From: Streptomyces dioscori
Lineage (GTDB): Bacteria; Actinomycetota; Actinomycetes; Streptomycetales; Streptomycetaceae
DNA: 64,000 nucleotides
NCBI RefSeq assembly: GCF_003024195.1
Contig: NZ_KZ679050.1
Span: 186,001 to 250,000 of the forward strand
Direction of reading: 5' to 3'
The position numbers were made by a program, and so were the translations under genes. Every line of letters starts with the position of its first letter. Position 1 is the stretch's first letter. The notes under the pieces were generated by a model that saw only the letters and a program-made list of their open reading frames with translations, ran no database searches and was not told the origin of the DNA. This document shows positions 1 to 7,497 of this stretch, piece by piece.

Positions 1-520
1 GGCCGACCTCCTCCTCGCCCGCGAGGAGAGGGGACGACGAACCGCGCGGGGCGCCCGGCTCCTCGTGCGTGAACGTGAACGGGTTCTTGGCGACCCCGAC
101 CGTCGGGAGGCCGGTGAGGACGCCGAGGTGGCTCGCCAGGCCGAAACGGCGTGGATGGGCGAGCCCGTAACCGTCGCAGACCACGAGGCCCGGCGCGCAC
201 GGCAGCGCTTCGAGGGCGGCCATGACCGCCGGGACCTCCCGGAAGGCGAGCAGTCCGGGGACGTACGGGAAGGGCACCCGGCCGACGGCCGTGGACTCCG
301 CGACCACGTCCAGGGTGGCCGCGTCGAGCACGACGGCCGCGGCCACGACGACATCGCGCTCGTCGTCGTAGGCCACGTCGACGCCCGTCACCCGGCCGGT
401 GCCGGGCGGCGGGCCGGGTTCGTCGAGGACCACCTGCCCCCGCAACTCGTCCTGCACGGTCCGGGCCCGCTCTTCGGTGGCGGGCCAGCCCGCGGGGATA
501 CGTACGGTGGTCGTCGTCAT
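1..520 (-). CDS. nfi: Endonuclease V, C-terminus cut by window edge
   Basis: Deoxyinosine 3'-endonuclease that starts repair of deaminated adenine (and, in some relatives, cleaves inosine in RNA). The gene starts at ATG 520 and runs off the left edge, leaving about 173 residues. The family core is visible: GVDVAYD, PYVPGLLAFRE, DGYGLAHPRRFGLASHLG and PTVGVAK. By motif position the metal-binding acids are D48, E94 and D116, all present. The C-terminal part is outside the window, so completeness cannot be judged. The family assignment is firm from the motif set. It is not in an evident operon: the next gene to the right lies on the same strand 40 bp upstream but encodes a secreted protein. Confidence 0.93.
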   Translation of the reverse strand, partial: MTTTTVRIPAGWPATEERARTVQDELRGQVVLDEPGPPPGTGRVTGVDVAYDDERDVVVAAAVVLDAATLDVVAESTAVGRVPFPYVPGLLAFREVPAVMAALEALPCAPGLVVCDGYGLAHPRRFGLASHLGVLTGLPTVGVAKNPFTFTHEEPGAPRGSSSPLLAGEEEVG

Positions 521-560
521 GGTGCCGTCGAGCCTAGGGCAGGCCTCGGACACCGGAACG

Positions 561-1721
561 TCAGCGTTGCAGGCGGGCCACCCTGCCCTTCTCCCCGGAG
601 GCCCAGCAGGCCCGGTCCGGGGTGCAGTCCACGGTGTCGTACGAGCCGGTGTCCAGCGTGCGCCAGGTGCGGCCGCCGTTCGTGGTGAGGTCGGTGCCGG
701 TGGGGCCGACCGCGAGGGCGGAGGTGCGGCTGTGCGGGAGCCAGGTGACGCCCGAGCGGTAGGCCGGCGGCGGTGTGCCGGCCGTCGTCCAGGTGCGGCC
801 CCCGTTCCCGCTGACCGCCGCGGCCTTCGGTGAGGCCTGGTCGGCGCGGTAGTCGCCGCCGACCGCGATGCCGTGCGTCCGGTCGCGGAAGGCGAGGGCG
901 AAGACTCCGCGGGCCGGGTCGCCCGCCGGGACGGGGGTGTCGGTGGCCGTCCAGGTCCGGCCGCGGTCGGAGGAGTGCAGTACGCGCGCGCGTGCCGCCC
1001 CGCCCGTGGCGAGCCAGACGTCCCGCGGTCCCGAACCGACCAGGCACTGCCCACTGGCGGCGAAGCCCGCCTCGCCCTCCTGGGCGGCCGGCATGCCGTC
1101 GGAGGGCAGCACCTTCCAGGAGCGGCCGCCGTCACCGGTCGACAGGATGCGGAACTTGCCGTCCACGGGGTCGCTCATCGCCAGGCCGTGGCGCGCGTCG
1201 AAGAAGGTCACGCAGTCGTAGAAGGCCTTGGCGTCGGTGTTGCGGAAGGACTCGGTCCAGGTCGCGCCACCGTCCTCGGTACGCAGGATCCGGGACGCCT
1301 CGCCCTCCCCGATGGCCAGGACCACGGCCCGCCTGCTGTCGAAGGCCTCGACGTCACGGAACTCCAACTCGGCGGCGCCGGGCGGCGATACGTCCCGCCA
1401 GCTCGTACCGCCGTCGGTGGTCCGCAGCACGGTGCCCTTGGAACCCGCCAGCCAGGCGGTGTTCCGGCTGACGGCGGCCAGGCCGCGGAACCGCGCGTCC
1501 GTGCCGCTGTCCTTCAGCTCCCAGTGCGGCGGTCGATGCGTCTCCCGGTACGACTCCCGGGGCGTCGGTTTTGCGCCACTCGACCCCTGATCGGCGGTTC
1601 CGTCCGCCTGCGCCGACCCCGTGAGCGCGGTCGCGAACGCCGCTCCGCACACCCCCACGGCCAACAGGCGCCCTGTGAATCCCTTGTTACTCGTGCGTCG
1701 CGTCTTGCCCAAGCCCCTCAT
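561..1721 (-). CDS. Secreted BNR/Asp-box beta-propeller protein (Ycf48/sialidase-like)
   Basis: About 386 residues. The N-terminus (MRGLGKTRR followed by a hydrophobic stretch ending ALTGSAQA) looks like a cleavable Sec signal peptide, which is why the ATG at 1721 is preferred over the in-frame upstream ATG at 1775. The mature part has six Asp-box/BNR repeats with the signature S/T-x-D-x-G-x-T-W, for example TTDGGTSW, TEDGGATW, TGDGGRSW and SSDRGRTW, spaced as blades of a beta-propeller. Streptomyces proteins of this type are often labelled oxidoreductase or photosystem assembly factor-like, but no catalytic residues of a sialidase are evident. The real role is unknown. A divergent neighbour (SsgA-like) lies to the right. 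Confidence 0.8.
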   Translation of the reverse strand: MRGLGKTRRTSNKGFTGRLLAVGVCGAAFATALTGSAQADGTADQGSSGAKPTPRESYRETHRPPHWELKDSGTDARFRGLAAVSRNTAWLAGSKGTVLRTTDGGTSWRDVSPPGAAELEFRDVEAFDSRRAVVLAIGEGEASRILRTEDGGATWTESFRNTDAKAFYDCVTFFDARHGLAMSDPVDGKFRILSTGDGGRSWKVLPSDGMPAAQEGEAGFAASGQCLVGSGPRDVWLATGGAARARVLHSSDRGRTWTATDTPVPAGDPARGVFALAFRDRTHGIAVGGDYRADQASPKAAAVSGNGGRTWTTAGTPPPAYRSGVTWLPHSRTSALAVGPTGTDLTTNGGRTWRTLDTGSYDTVDCTPDRACWASGEKGRVARLQR

Positions 1722-1775
1722 GGCGGGCGAAGCTAGCCCACTCCCCCGATCACGTCCAGATGCCCCGGGAGGCAT

Positions 1776-1943
1776 CAGCGGTCACTCAGGAAATCAACGA
1801 TCACTCCCGTGATTGAAGGCGGTGACGGAGGTCACTAGGACTTCATGCGTTTTCGCAGGCACGGATTGGCCGGTTCCGACGTCCTTACAAGTGCCCGGCT
1901 CATCCGTCCGCAGTTCGTCCGCACGTCACAAGGGAGCAAGGCG
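1776..1943. promoter_or_regulatory. Divergent intergenic region with GTGAC/GTCAC palindrome
   Basis: The 168 bp between the beta-propeller gene (minus) and the SsgA-like gene (plus) should hold both promoters. A perfect 14-bp palindrome GTGACGGAGGTCAC-like element (arms GTGAC/GTCAC) lies at 1822-1835, preceded by ATCAC...GTGAT arms near 1800-1813. These could be one regulator's sites. No regulator is identified. Confidence 0.35.
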
Positions 1944-2360
1944 TTGTCCACCGTTATCGAGCAGCCCGTAGAGGCCCGCCTCGTCGCCGCCGCGCCGCGG
2001 ATGCCGAGCATTCCCGCGACGCTCAGCTACGACCCCCACGATCCCTTCGCGGTCCGCATGTCCTTCCCGGCCCCGTCCACGCTCGAAGGCGTGGAGGTGT
2101 GCTGGACCTTCGCCCGCGAGCTGCTCGCCTCGGGTCTGGAGGAGGAGGTCGGCCACGGCGACGTACGCGTGCGGCCGTACGGATACGACCGCATCGTCCT
2201 GGAGTTCCACGCTCCGGAGGGCACCGCCGTGATCCACGTGCGCGCCGGCGAGCTGCGGCACTTCCTGGCGAGTTCGACGGAGCTGGTTCCGGTCGGTCTT
2301 GAGCACCTGCACCAGGACCTGGACCACGACCTCGCCGAACTGCTGCGCGACTCGTTCTGA
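1944..2360 (+). CDS. SsgA-like sporulation/cell-division protein (SALP)
   Basis: A 138-residue actinomycete-specific SALP. These proteins position septation and peptidoglycan remodelling events during sporulation. The start is TTG 1944, chosen because AAGGGAG lies 7 bp upstream and the protein then begins (M)STVIEQPVEARLVAA, like full-length SALPs; the longer reading frame from 1845 lacks a ribosome binding site. Family features include YDPHDPFAVRMSF, VCWTFARELLASGL, GDVRVRP and the C-terminal acidic tail. From memory the sequence is closest to SsgD, and the neighbouring GPP34 and ABC-F genes fit that locus, but I have not searched it. Tandem 14-bp repeats follow the stop codon. Confidence 0.9.
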   Translation: MSTVIEQPVEARLVAAAPRMPSIPATLSYDPHDPFAVRMSFPAPSTLEGVEVCWTFARELLASGLEEEVGHGDVRVRPYGYDRIVLEFHAPEGTAVIHVRAGELRHFLASSTELVPVGLEHLHQDLDHDLAELLRDSF

Positions 2361-2368
2361 GCGCTCTT

Positions 2369-2438
2369 CACCGAGCGTTCTTCATCCAGTGTTTTTCACC
2401 GAGCGCTCGTCACCGAGCGTTCCCCGCCGAGCGATTCC
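2369..2438. repeat. Five tandem 14-bp repeats in a convergent spacer
   Basis: Units with consensus CACCGAGCGTTCTT start at 2369, 2383, 2397, 2411 and 2425; the second is the most degenerate. They fill most of the 93 bp between the convergent SsgA-like and GPP34 genes. No conventional terminator hairpin is seen there apart from the small GAGCGCTC palindrome at the start. Confidence 0.85.
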
Positions 2439-2453
2439 TGCCCCCCTACGCCC

Positions 2454-3122
2454 TCAGTTCCCCGGCACCCCAGGTGTCGCCATCGCCACGGACACCGCCG
2501 ACCGCACCTCCTGGACCGCGTGCCGCAGGACCGGGGTCGCCGTTCCGCTGCGCTCCGTCAGCGCCGTGATGCGCTCCTCGTACTGTCGCCGCTCCCTGCC
2601 CGACACCAGCGTGCGCAGCTCGGCCGCGGCGGCGAGGGCGACGAGCGCCGCGTCCCGCTCGGACACCTCATGGACGGGCAGCGGTCCCACCAGAACCTGC
2701 CGGGCCTCCGCCCGCAGACCCTCCACGACGGCGACGCGGCCGATCTCGTACTCCACGGACGGGAAGACGCCGAGCACCCGGGTCTTCTCGGCCCGCAGAT
2801 AACCGTCCGCCGCGAGCTGCGCCTGCACGGCGTCCAGCGTGATGCGCGCCCGCAGGCTGACCCAGGTCTTCCACTTGTGCGGCCGGGACTCCTCGACGAG
2901 TTCCAGGAGCCCGTCGAGGGCCGCGTCCCCGGTCCTGCCGTCCGGAGTCGTGGGCGTGGCCACGCCTTCCGCATCGGCCAGCAGCCCTCGCTGCGCCAGC
3001 TCGGTGAGAGCGCCGGCCCGCACCAGGTGCGGGAGCTGGGAAGCGCTGGTGACCTTGAGCTTCGAGGTGTCCCAGGCCAGCAGACAGAGACGGGCTGGCA
3101 GCGAGAGCGGACCGATGGGCAC
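2454..3122 (-). CDS. GPP34 (Golgi phosphoprotein 3-like) family protein
   Basis: A 222-residue protein of the GPP34 fold. Eukaryotic GOLPH3 binds phosphatidylinositol-4-phosphate on Golgi membranes; the many Streptomyces copies have no established role. The start is GTG 3122, with GAAGGAG 8 bp upstream. The sequence opens with PLSLPARLCLLAWDTSKLKV, has the typical central W-K-T-W segment (HKWKTWVSL) and a C-terminal helical portion rich in Ala and Arg. No signal peptide or membrane segment is seen. It is convergent with the SsgA-like gene and divergent from the ABC-F gene. Confidence 0.85.
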   Translation of the reverse strand: MPIGPLSLPARLCLLAWDTSKLKVTSASQLPHLVRAGALTELAQRGLLADAEGVATPTTPDGRTGDAALDGLLELVEESRPHKWKTWVSLRARITLDAVQAQLAADGYLRAEKTRVLGVFPSVEYEIGRVAVVEGLRAEARQVLVGPLPVHEVSERDAALVALAAAAELRTLVSGRERRQYEERITALTERSGTATPVLRHAVQEVRSAVSVAMATPGVPGN

Positions 3123-3186
3123 GGGGTCTCCTTCGGACGGTCGGGGGCGGAGGAACGGAGGGCGGGGTCGGGGGCGTTTTAATTCG

Positions 3187-3215
3187 TTGACAGCCGCTGG
3201 GTCCCCTCCTACGGT
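3187..3215 (+). promoter_or_regulatory. Sigma-70-type promoter for the ABC-F gene
   Basis: TTGACA at 3187-3192 and TACGGT at 3210-3215 are separated by 17 bp, matching a housekeeping (HrdB-type) promoter. Transcription would start near 3222, giving a leader of about 235 nt before the ABC-F start codon. Confidence 0.6.
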
Positions 3216-3221
3216 GTAAAG

Positions 3222-3456
3222 CGGTCCTGTTGTCGCCGAACGGAGAAGGACGTTGCTCGTCTGAGGTCTTGAGACACCGCGTCACACACGTGTCCGTGTG
3301 TGCGCAGCGTGCGACCTCGGCTCCGAGCCGTCCCGCGGAACAGGGCTTTTCCCGTGTTCCGCGATCCCCCCGGAGGATTCCGTCCTTCCGGCCGTCGCCG
3401 CCTCCCGGTGTCTCGATACGTGTCGCCCTGACCGCATCCAGCACTGCGAGGCCTGC
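3222..3456 (+). promoter_or_regulatory. Long structured leader of the ABC-F gene (possible attenuator)
   Basis: The leader contains a possible 3-codon reading frame TTG CTC GTC TGA at 3253-3264 with GGAGAAGG just upstream, then three inverted repeats in a row: 3283-3302 (CACACACG/CGTGTGTG), 3318-3330 (CGGCT/AGCCG) and 3334-3363 (CGCGGAACA/TGTTCCGCG, loop with GGG/CCC). Antibiotic-resistance ABC-F genes are often controlled by ribosome-mediated attenuation in such leaders. The structures are seen; the mechanism is inferred. The start codon itself has only a weak GCGAGG. Confidence 0.5.
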
Positions 3457-5089
3457 ATGTCCAGTACCCCCACTTCCATCACCTGCACCTCCCTCTCCTT
3501 CGCCTGGCCCGACGGCACTCCCGTCTTCGAGGACCTCCAGGTGGCCTTCGGCCCCGGCAGGACCGGGCTCGTCGGGGTCAACGGATCGGGTAAGTCCACG
3601 CTCCTGAAACTGATCTCGGGAGAACTCGTTCCTGCCGAGGGCACCGTCCGTGTCGCGGGCGAGGTCGGCCGCCTTCCCCAGAACGTCACCCTCGACACCG
3701 CTCTGCGGGTCGACGAGGTGCTGGACATCGCGGCCAAGCGCGCCGCGCTGCACGCCATCGAGTCGGGCGACGTGTCCGAGGAACACTTCGAGGTCGTGGG
3801 CGACGACTGGGACGTCGAGGAGCGCGCCGTGGCGACGCTCGGCGAACTCGGCCTCGGCCACATCGGGCTCGACCGCACCATCGGCGAGGTCTCGGGCGGC
3901 GAGTCGGTCCTGCTGCGGCTGGCCGCGCTGCTGCTGCGCCGGCCCGACGTGCTCCTCCTCGACGAGCCCACCAACAACCTCGACCTGTACGCGCGCCGGC
4001 GGCTGTACGCGGCCGTCGAGGCCTACTCCGGGGTCATGGTCGTGGTCAGCCACGACCGCGAACTCCTCGACCTGGTCGACCAGATCGCCGATCTGCGCTC
4101 CGGCGAGGTCGCCTGGTACGGCGGCAACTACTCGGCGTACGAGGAGGCGCTCGCCACCGAACAGGAGGCGGCGGAGCGGATGGTGCGCGTCGCCGAGTCC
4201 GATCTGAAGAAACAGAAGCGCGAACTGGCCGACGCACAGGTCAAACTGGCCCGTCGCAAGCGGTACGGGCAGAAGATGTTCGAACAGAAGCGTGAGCCGA
4301 AGATCGTGATGGGGGCACGTAAGCGCGCGGCCCAGGAGTCCGCGGGCAAGCACCGCATCATGCACGAGGAGAAACTCGCCGAGGCCAAGGAGCGGCTCGA
4401 CGACGCCGTGGAGGCCGTGCGGGACGACGACGAGATCCGCGTCGACCTGCCGTACACGGCCGTGCCGCCGGGGCGTGACGTCCTCACGCTCCTGGACCTG
4501 GAGCTCGCGTACGGGGCGAGTGCGGGCTCCTTCGATCTGCGCGGGCCCGAGCGGGTCGCGCTGATCGGGCGCAACGGGGCCGGCAAGACGACCCTGCTGC
4601 GGACGATCGCCGGGGAGCTGGCGCCTGTCTCCGGGGAGGCGCTGACCCATGTGCCGCTACGGTTCCTGCCACAGCGGCTCGACGTCCTCGACGACGAGTT
4701 GACGGTCGCCGAGAACGTGGCGCGGTTCTCGCCGGGCGCCACCAACAACCGGGTCCGGGCGCGGCTGGCCCGCTTCCTGTTCCGCGGCGCGCGGGCCGAT
4801 CAGCGGGCGGCGACCCTCTCCGGCGGCGAGCGGTTCCGGGCGGCCCTGGCCCGCGCTGATGCTCGCCGAGCCCGCGCCGCAACTGCTGATGCTCGACGAG
4901 CCGACGAACAACCTCGACATGGCGAGCGTGCGGCAGCTCACCACCGCGCTGGAGTCGTACGAGGGTGCGCTGGTCGTGGCCAGCCACGATGTGCCGTTCC
5001 TGGAGTCGATCGGGATCACGCGGTGGCTGTTGCTGGACGGATCGCTGACGGAGACGTCGCCTGAGGCGGTGGCGCAGCCCCGCGCCTGA
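3457..5089 (+). pseudogene. ABC-F family ATPase, interrupted by a frameshift near 4855
   Basis: ABC-F proteins are soluble twin-ATPase factors that bind the ribosomal E site and rescue stalled or drug-bound ribosomes. From ATG 3457 the first ATPase domain is intact: Walker A GVNGSGKST (40-48), signature SGGES (146-150), LLLDEPTNNLD and SHD (198). A charged linker follows (about 240-325), then Walker A GRNGAGKTT and signature LSGGERFRAALAR, ending at R466. There the frame breaks: the second Walker B (LLMLDEPTNNLD) and its SHD lie in the next frame, read from 4856 to 5089. One extra base, or loss of two bases from a CGCGCG run at 4851-4856, explains it. Restored length would be about 543 residues. 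As read, the product would lack ATPase site completion and end in a foreign tail at 5064. It could also be a sequencing error. Confidence 0.88.
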
Positions 5090-5417
5090 GGGGCGCGGGG
5101 AACTGCGCGGCCCGCCCCCACGTCGCCGCACGCCCGGAACGACCGGCGCCGTCCCCCACCCGGAGAAGGGCGCAGCCCCGTTAGGGGCGCGGGGAACTGC
5201 GCGGCCCGCCCCCACCGGGGCCGCACGGTGCTCACGACCAGTGCGGTGGCCCTCCCTCCCGGGGGGGGGCACCGCCGGTTGTTTGTTGCGTGCGGGTGCG
5301 TGGGGGCTGGTCGCGCCGTTCCCCGCGCCCCTTACGGGGCGGGGCGGGGGGTGTTGTGGCGTGGGTGGGGGGCTGCATGATGTGCGGGACAACAGCCTGC
5401 CGAGACGGAGACCGCAC
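5090..5417. repeat. Intergenic region with three copies of the GCGGGGAACTGCGC repeat
   Basis: This 328-bp gap between the ABC-F gene and the dimethylargininase gene holds two direct copies (5090-5121, immediately after the ABC-F stop codon, and 5184-5215) and one inverted copy (5300-5340) of the dispersed repeat core. The last 75 bp should carry the promoter of the next gene; no clear consensus is seen. Confidence 0.8.
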
Positions 5418-6194
5418 GTGCCCAGCCAGAAGGCTCTCATCCGCCGTCCCAGCCCCCGCCTGGCCGAAGGTCTCCTCACGCACCTGGAGCGCACGCCGGT
5501 CGACCTCGCCCTGGCGCTCGACCAGTGGGAGGCGTACGCGGGCGCACTGCGTACGCACGGCTGGGAGACCGTCGAGGCCGAGCCCGCAGACGACTGCCCG
5601 GACTCCGTGTTCGTCGAGGACGCGGTGGTCGTCTTCCGCAACGTGGCGCTGATCGGCCGTCCGGGCGCGGAGTCCCGGCGCGGCGAGACCGCCGGCGTCG
5701 AAGAAGCGGTGGCCCGGCTCGGCTGCTCGGTGAACTGGGTGTGGGAGCCGGGCACGCTCGACGGCGGCGACGTCCTGAAGGTCGGCGACACGATCTACGT
5801 CGGTCAGGGCGGACGTACCAACGGAGCCGGCATCCAGCAGTTGCGGGCCACCTTCGAGCCGCTCGGCGCCCGGGTCGTCGCCGTACCGGTCAGCAAGGTG
5901 CTGCACCTGAAATCGGCCGTCACCGCGCTGCCGGACGGCACGATCGTCGGGTACGAGCCGCTGGTGGACACCCCGTCGCTGTTCCCGCGCTTCCTGGCGG
6001 TACCGGAGGAGGCCGGCTCGCACGTCGTCCTGCTGGGCGGCGGGAAGCTGCTGATGGCGGCGAGCGCGCCGAAGACGGCCGACCTGTTCGCCGGGCTCGG
6101 TCTCGAACCCGTCCTCGTCGACATCGGCGAGTTCGAGAAGCTCGAAGGCTGTGTGACGTGCCTCTCGGTCCGGCTGCGGGAGCTGTACGTCTGA
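5418..6194 (+). CDS. Dimethylargininase (N-omega-dimethylarginine dimethylaminohydrolase)
   Basis: A 258-residue amidinotransferase-fold hydrolase that converts methylated arginines to citrulline and (di)methylamine in the cytoplasm. The start is GTG 5418 with ACGGAG 7 bp upstream. Visible active-site elements: FVEDAVVV (substrate-binding E67/D68), GTLDGGDVL (D115), LHLKSAVTAL (H163) and the C-terminal GCVTCLSVRL, where C248 is the expected nucleophile. Length matches bacterial DDAH enzymes. Related arginine deiminases are longer, so DDAH is preferred; a ureidoglycolate-type or other amidino substrate cannot be excluded. Confidence 0.92.
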   Translation: MPSQKALIRRPSPRLAEGLLTHLERTPVDLALALDQWEAYAGALRTHGWETVEAEPADDCPDSVFVEDAVVVFRNVALIGRPGAESRRGETAGVEEAVARLGCSVNWVWEPGTLDGGDVLKVGDTIYVGQGGRTNGAGIQQLRATFEPLGARVVAVPVSKVLHLKSAVTALPDGTIVGYEPLVDTPSLFPRFLAVPEEAGSHVVLLGGGKLLMAASAPKTADLFAGLGLEPVLVDIGEFEKLEGCVTCLSVRLRELYV

Positions 6195-6319
6195 GACCGG
6201 GGGTAACCCTCGCGTACGGCCCCGGGACCTGCGCATCCGCCGGACGGGTGCCCTCCGTATGCCCGCAGAATCGATCTTTCCGGAGATCGTTGCTGATCAG
6301 GGCTCTTTACAGCACGCTT

Positions 6320-6369
6320 AACCTACGGCACCGTAACCTACGGATACGTAGCCTACGATGCCGTAGGTT
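6320..6369. promoter_or_regulatory. Operator array: three palindromes at 15-bp spacing
   Basis: Direct repeats AACCTACGG (6320), AACCTACGG (6335) and AGCCTACGA (6350) are followed by inverted CCGTAGGTT (6361-6369). Together they form three TACG-N4-CGTA palindromes at 6324-6335, 6339-6350 and 6354-6365, spaced exactly 15 bp. They lie 40-90 bp upstream of the desaturase start. This is the layout of cooperative repressor sites, TetR-like in appearance; no cognate regulator is adjacent. Confidence 0.7.
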
Positions 6370-6408
6370 GGTTTCACCGCTCAGCACATACGTCCCCCTG
6401 GAGCCCCC

Positions 6409-7389
6409 GTGACGATCACTTCTCCCCATCTCGGCAGCCCGTCCTCCGACTGGACCGACGCCCGGCTGCTGTTCGCGCTGGAAGAAGTGGTGGAGACCGA
6501 ACTCAACCGGCACCTGAAGGTCGCGAAGGACTGGATGCCGCACGAGTACGTGCCCTGGTCCGACGCCCGCAACTTCCCCGGCATCTTCGAGGACGGCGAG
6601 GCCTGGGGCAAGGAGCAGTCCAAGGTCACCGAGCTCGGCCGTATCGCGCTCGTCGTGAACCTCCTGACCGAGGACAACCTGCCGAGCTACCACCACGAGA
6701 TCGCCTCCCTCTTCGGCCGCGACGGCGCCTGGGGCACCTGGGTGCACCGCTGGACCGCCGAGGAGGGCCGCCACGGCATCGTGATGCGCGACTACCTCCT
6801 CGCGTCGCGCGCCGTGGACCCCGACCAGCTCGAAGCGTTCCGTATGCAGCACATGAGTGAGGGCTTCGAGTCGGACAACCGGCACTCGATGCTGCACTCC
6901 GTCGCGTACGTCGCCTTCCAGGAGCTGGCGACCCGCGTCTCGCACCGCAACACCGGACACCAGTCGGGCGACCCCGTCTGCGACCGCATGCTGGCGCGCA
7001 TCGCGACCGACGAGAACCTGCACATGGTCTTCTACCGCAACCTCCTCAAGGCCGCGTTCGAGCTGGCTCCTGACCTGACCATGCAGGCCGTGCGGGACGT
7101 CATCGTCCAGTTCCGGATGCCCGGACACGGCATGCCCGGCTTCGAGCGCGCCGCAGCGCAGATGGCCATCGGCGAGGTCTACAACATGCGCATCCACCAC
7201 GACGACGTCCTGATGCCGGTACTGCGCCACCTCAAGGTCCTGCAGATCGACGGCCTGGGCCCCGAGGGCCTGAAGGCGCAGGAGGAGCTCGGCCTGTACA
7301 TGGGCGGCCTGGACGCCGAGGCATCCAAGTTCGACGAGAAGCTCGCGGCCCGCAAGGCCCGTATGGCGGCCCGCGCCGCCGCGGTGTGA
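6409..7389 (+). CDS. Acyl-ACP desaturase (soluble di-iron, type 2)
   Basis: A 326-residue ferritin-like di-iron enzyme that introduces a double bond into acyl-ACP chains, adjusting membrane lipid unsaturation. The start is GTG 6409, with CTGGAG 5 bp upstream. The two iron-binding motifs are clear: EEGRH in the first helix pair and DENLH in the second, along with an earlier conserved E in VVETELNRH. Length and motif spacing fit the family. Electrons would come from a ferredoxin encoded elsewhere. The operator array upstream suggests tight control, plausibly by a lipid-sensing repressor (inference). Confidence 0.93.
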   Translation: MTITSPHLGSPSSDWTDARLLFALEEVVETELNRHLKVAKDWMPHEYVPWSDARNFPGIFEDGEAWGKEQSKVTELGRIALVVNLLTEDNLPSYHHEIASLFGRDGAWGTWVHRWTAEEGRHGIVMRDYLLASRAVDPDQLEAFRMQHMSEGFESDNRHSMLHSVAYVAFQELATRVSHRNTGHQSGDPVCDRMLARIATDENLHMVFYRNLLKAAFELAPDLTMQAVRDVIVQFRMPGHGMPGFERAAAQMAIGEVYNMRIHHDDVLMPVLRHLKVLQIDGLGPEGLKAQEELGLYMGGLDAEASKFDEKLAARKARMAARAAAV

Positions 7390-7455
7390 TCCGCGCCGCG
7401 ACTCGCTCCGCGGCCGTGTGATCCGCTCCGCGGCGGGTGACCCGGCGCCTGACTC

Positions 7456-7495
7456 GATGCCCCTGTCCCGGCGCGTGTGCCGGAACCGGGGCATC
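7456..7495. terminator. Hairpin between convergent genes
   Basis: Arms GATGCCCC (7456-7463) and GGGGCATC (7488-7495) with an inner CCGGC/GCCGG stem lie between the desaturase stop and the stop of the oppositely directed gene. It is a likely bidirectional terminator. Confidence 0.65.
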
Positions 7496-7497
7496 TC

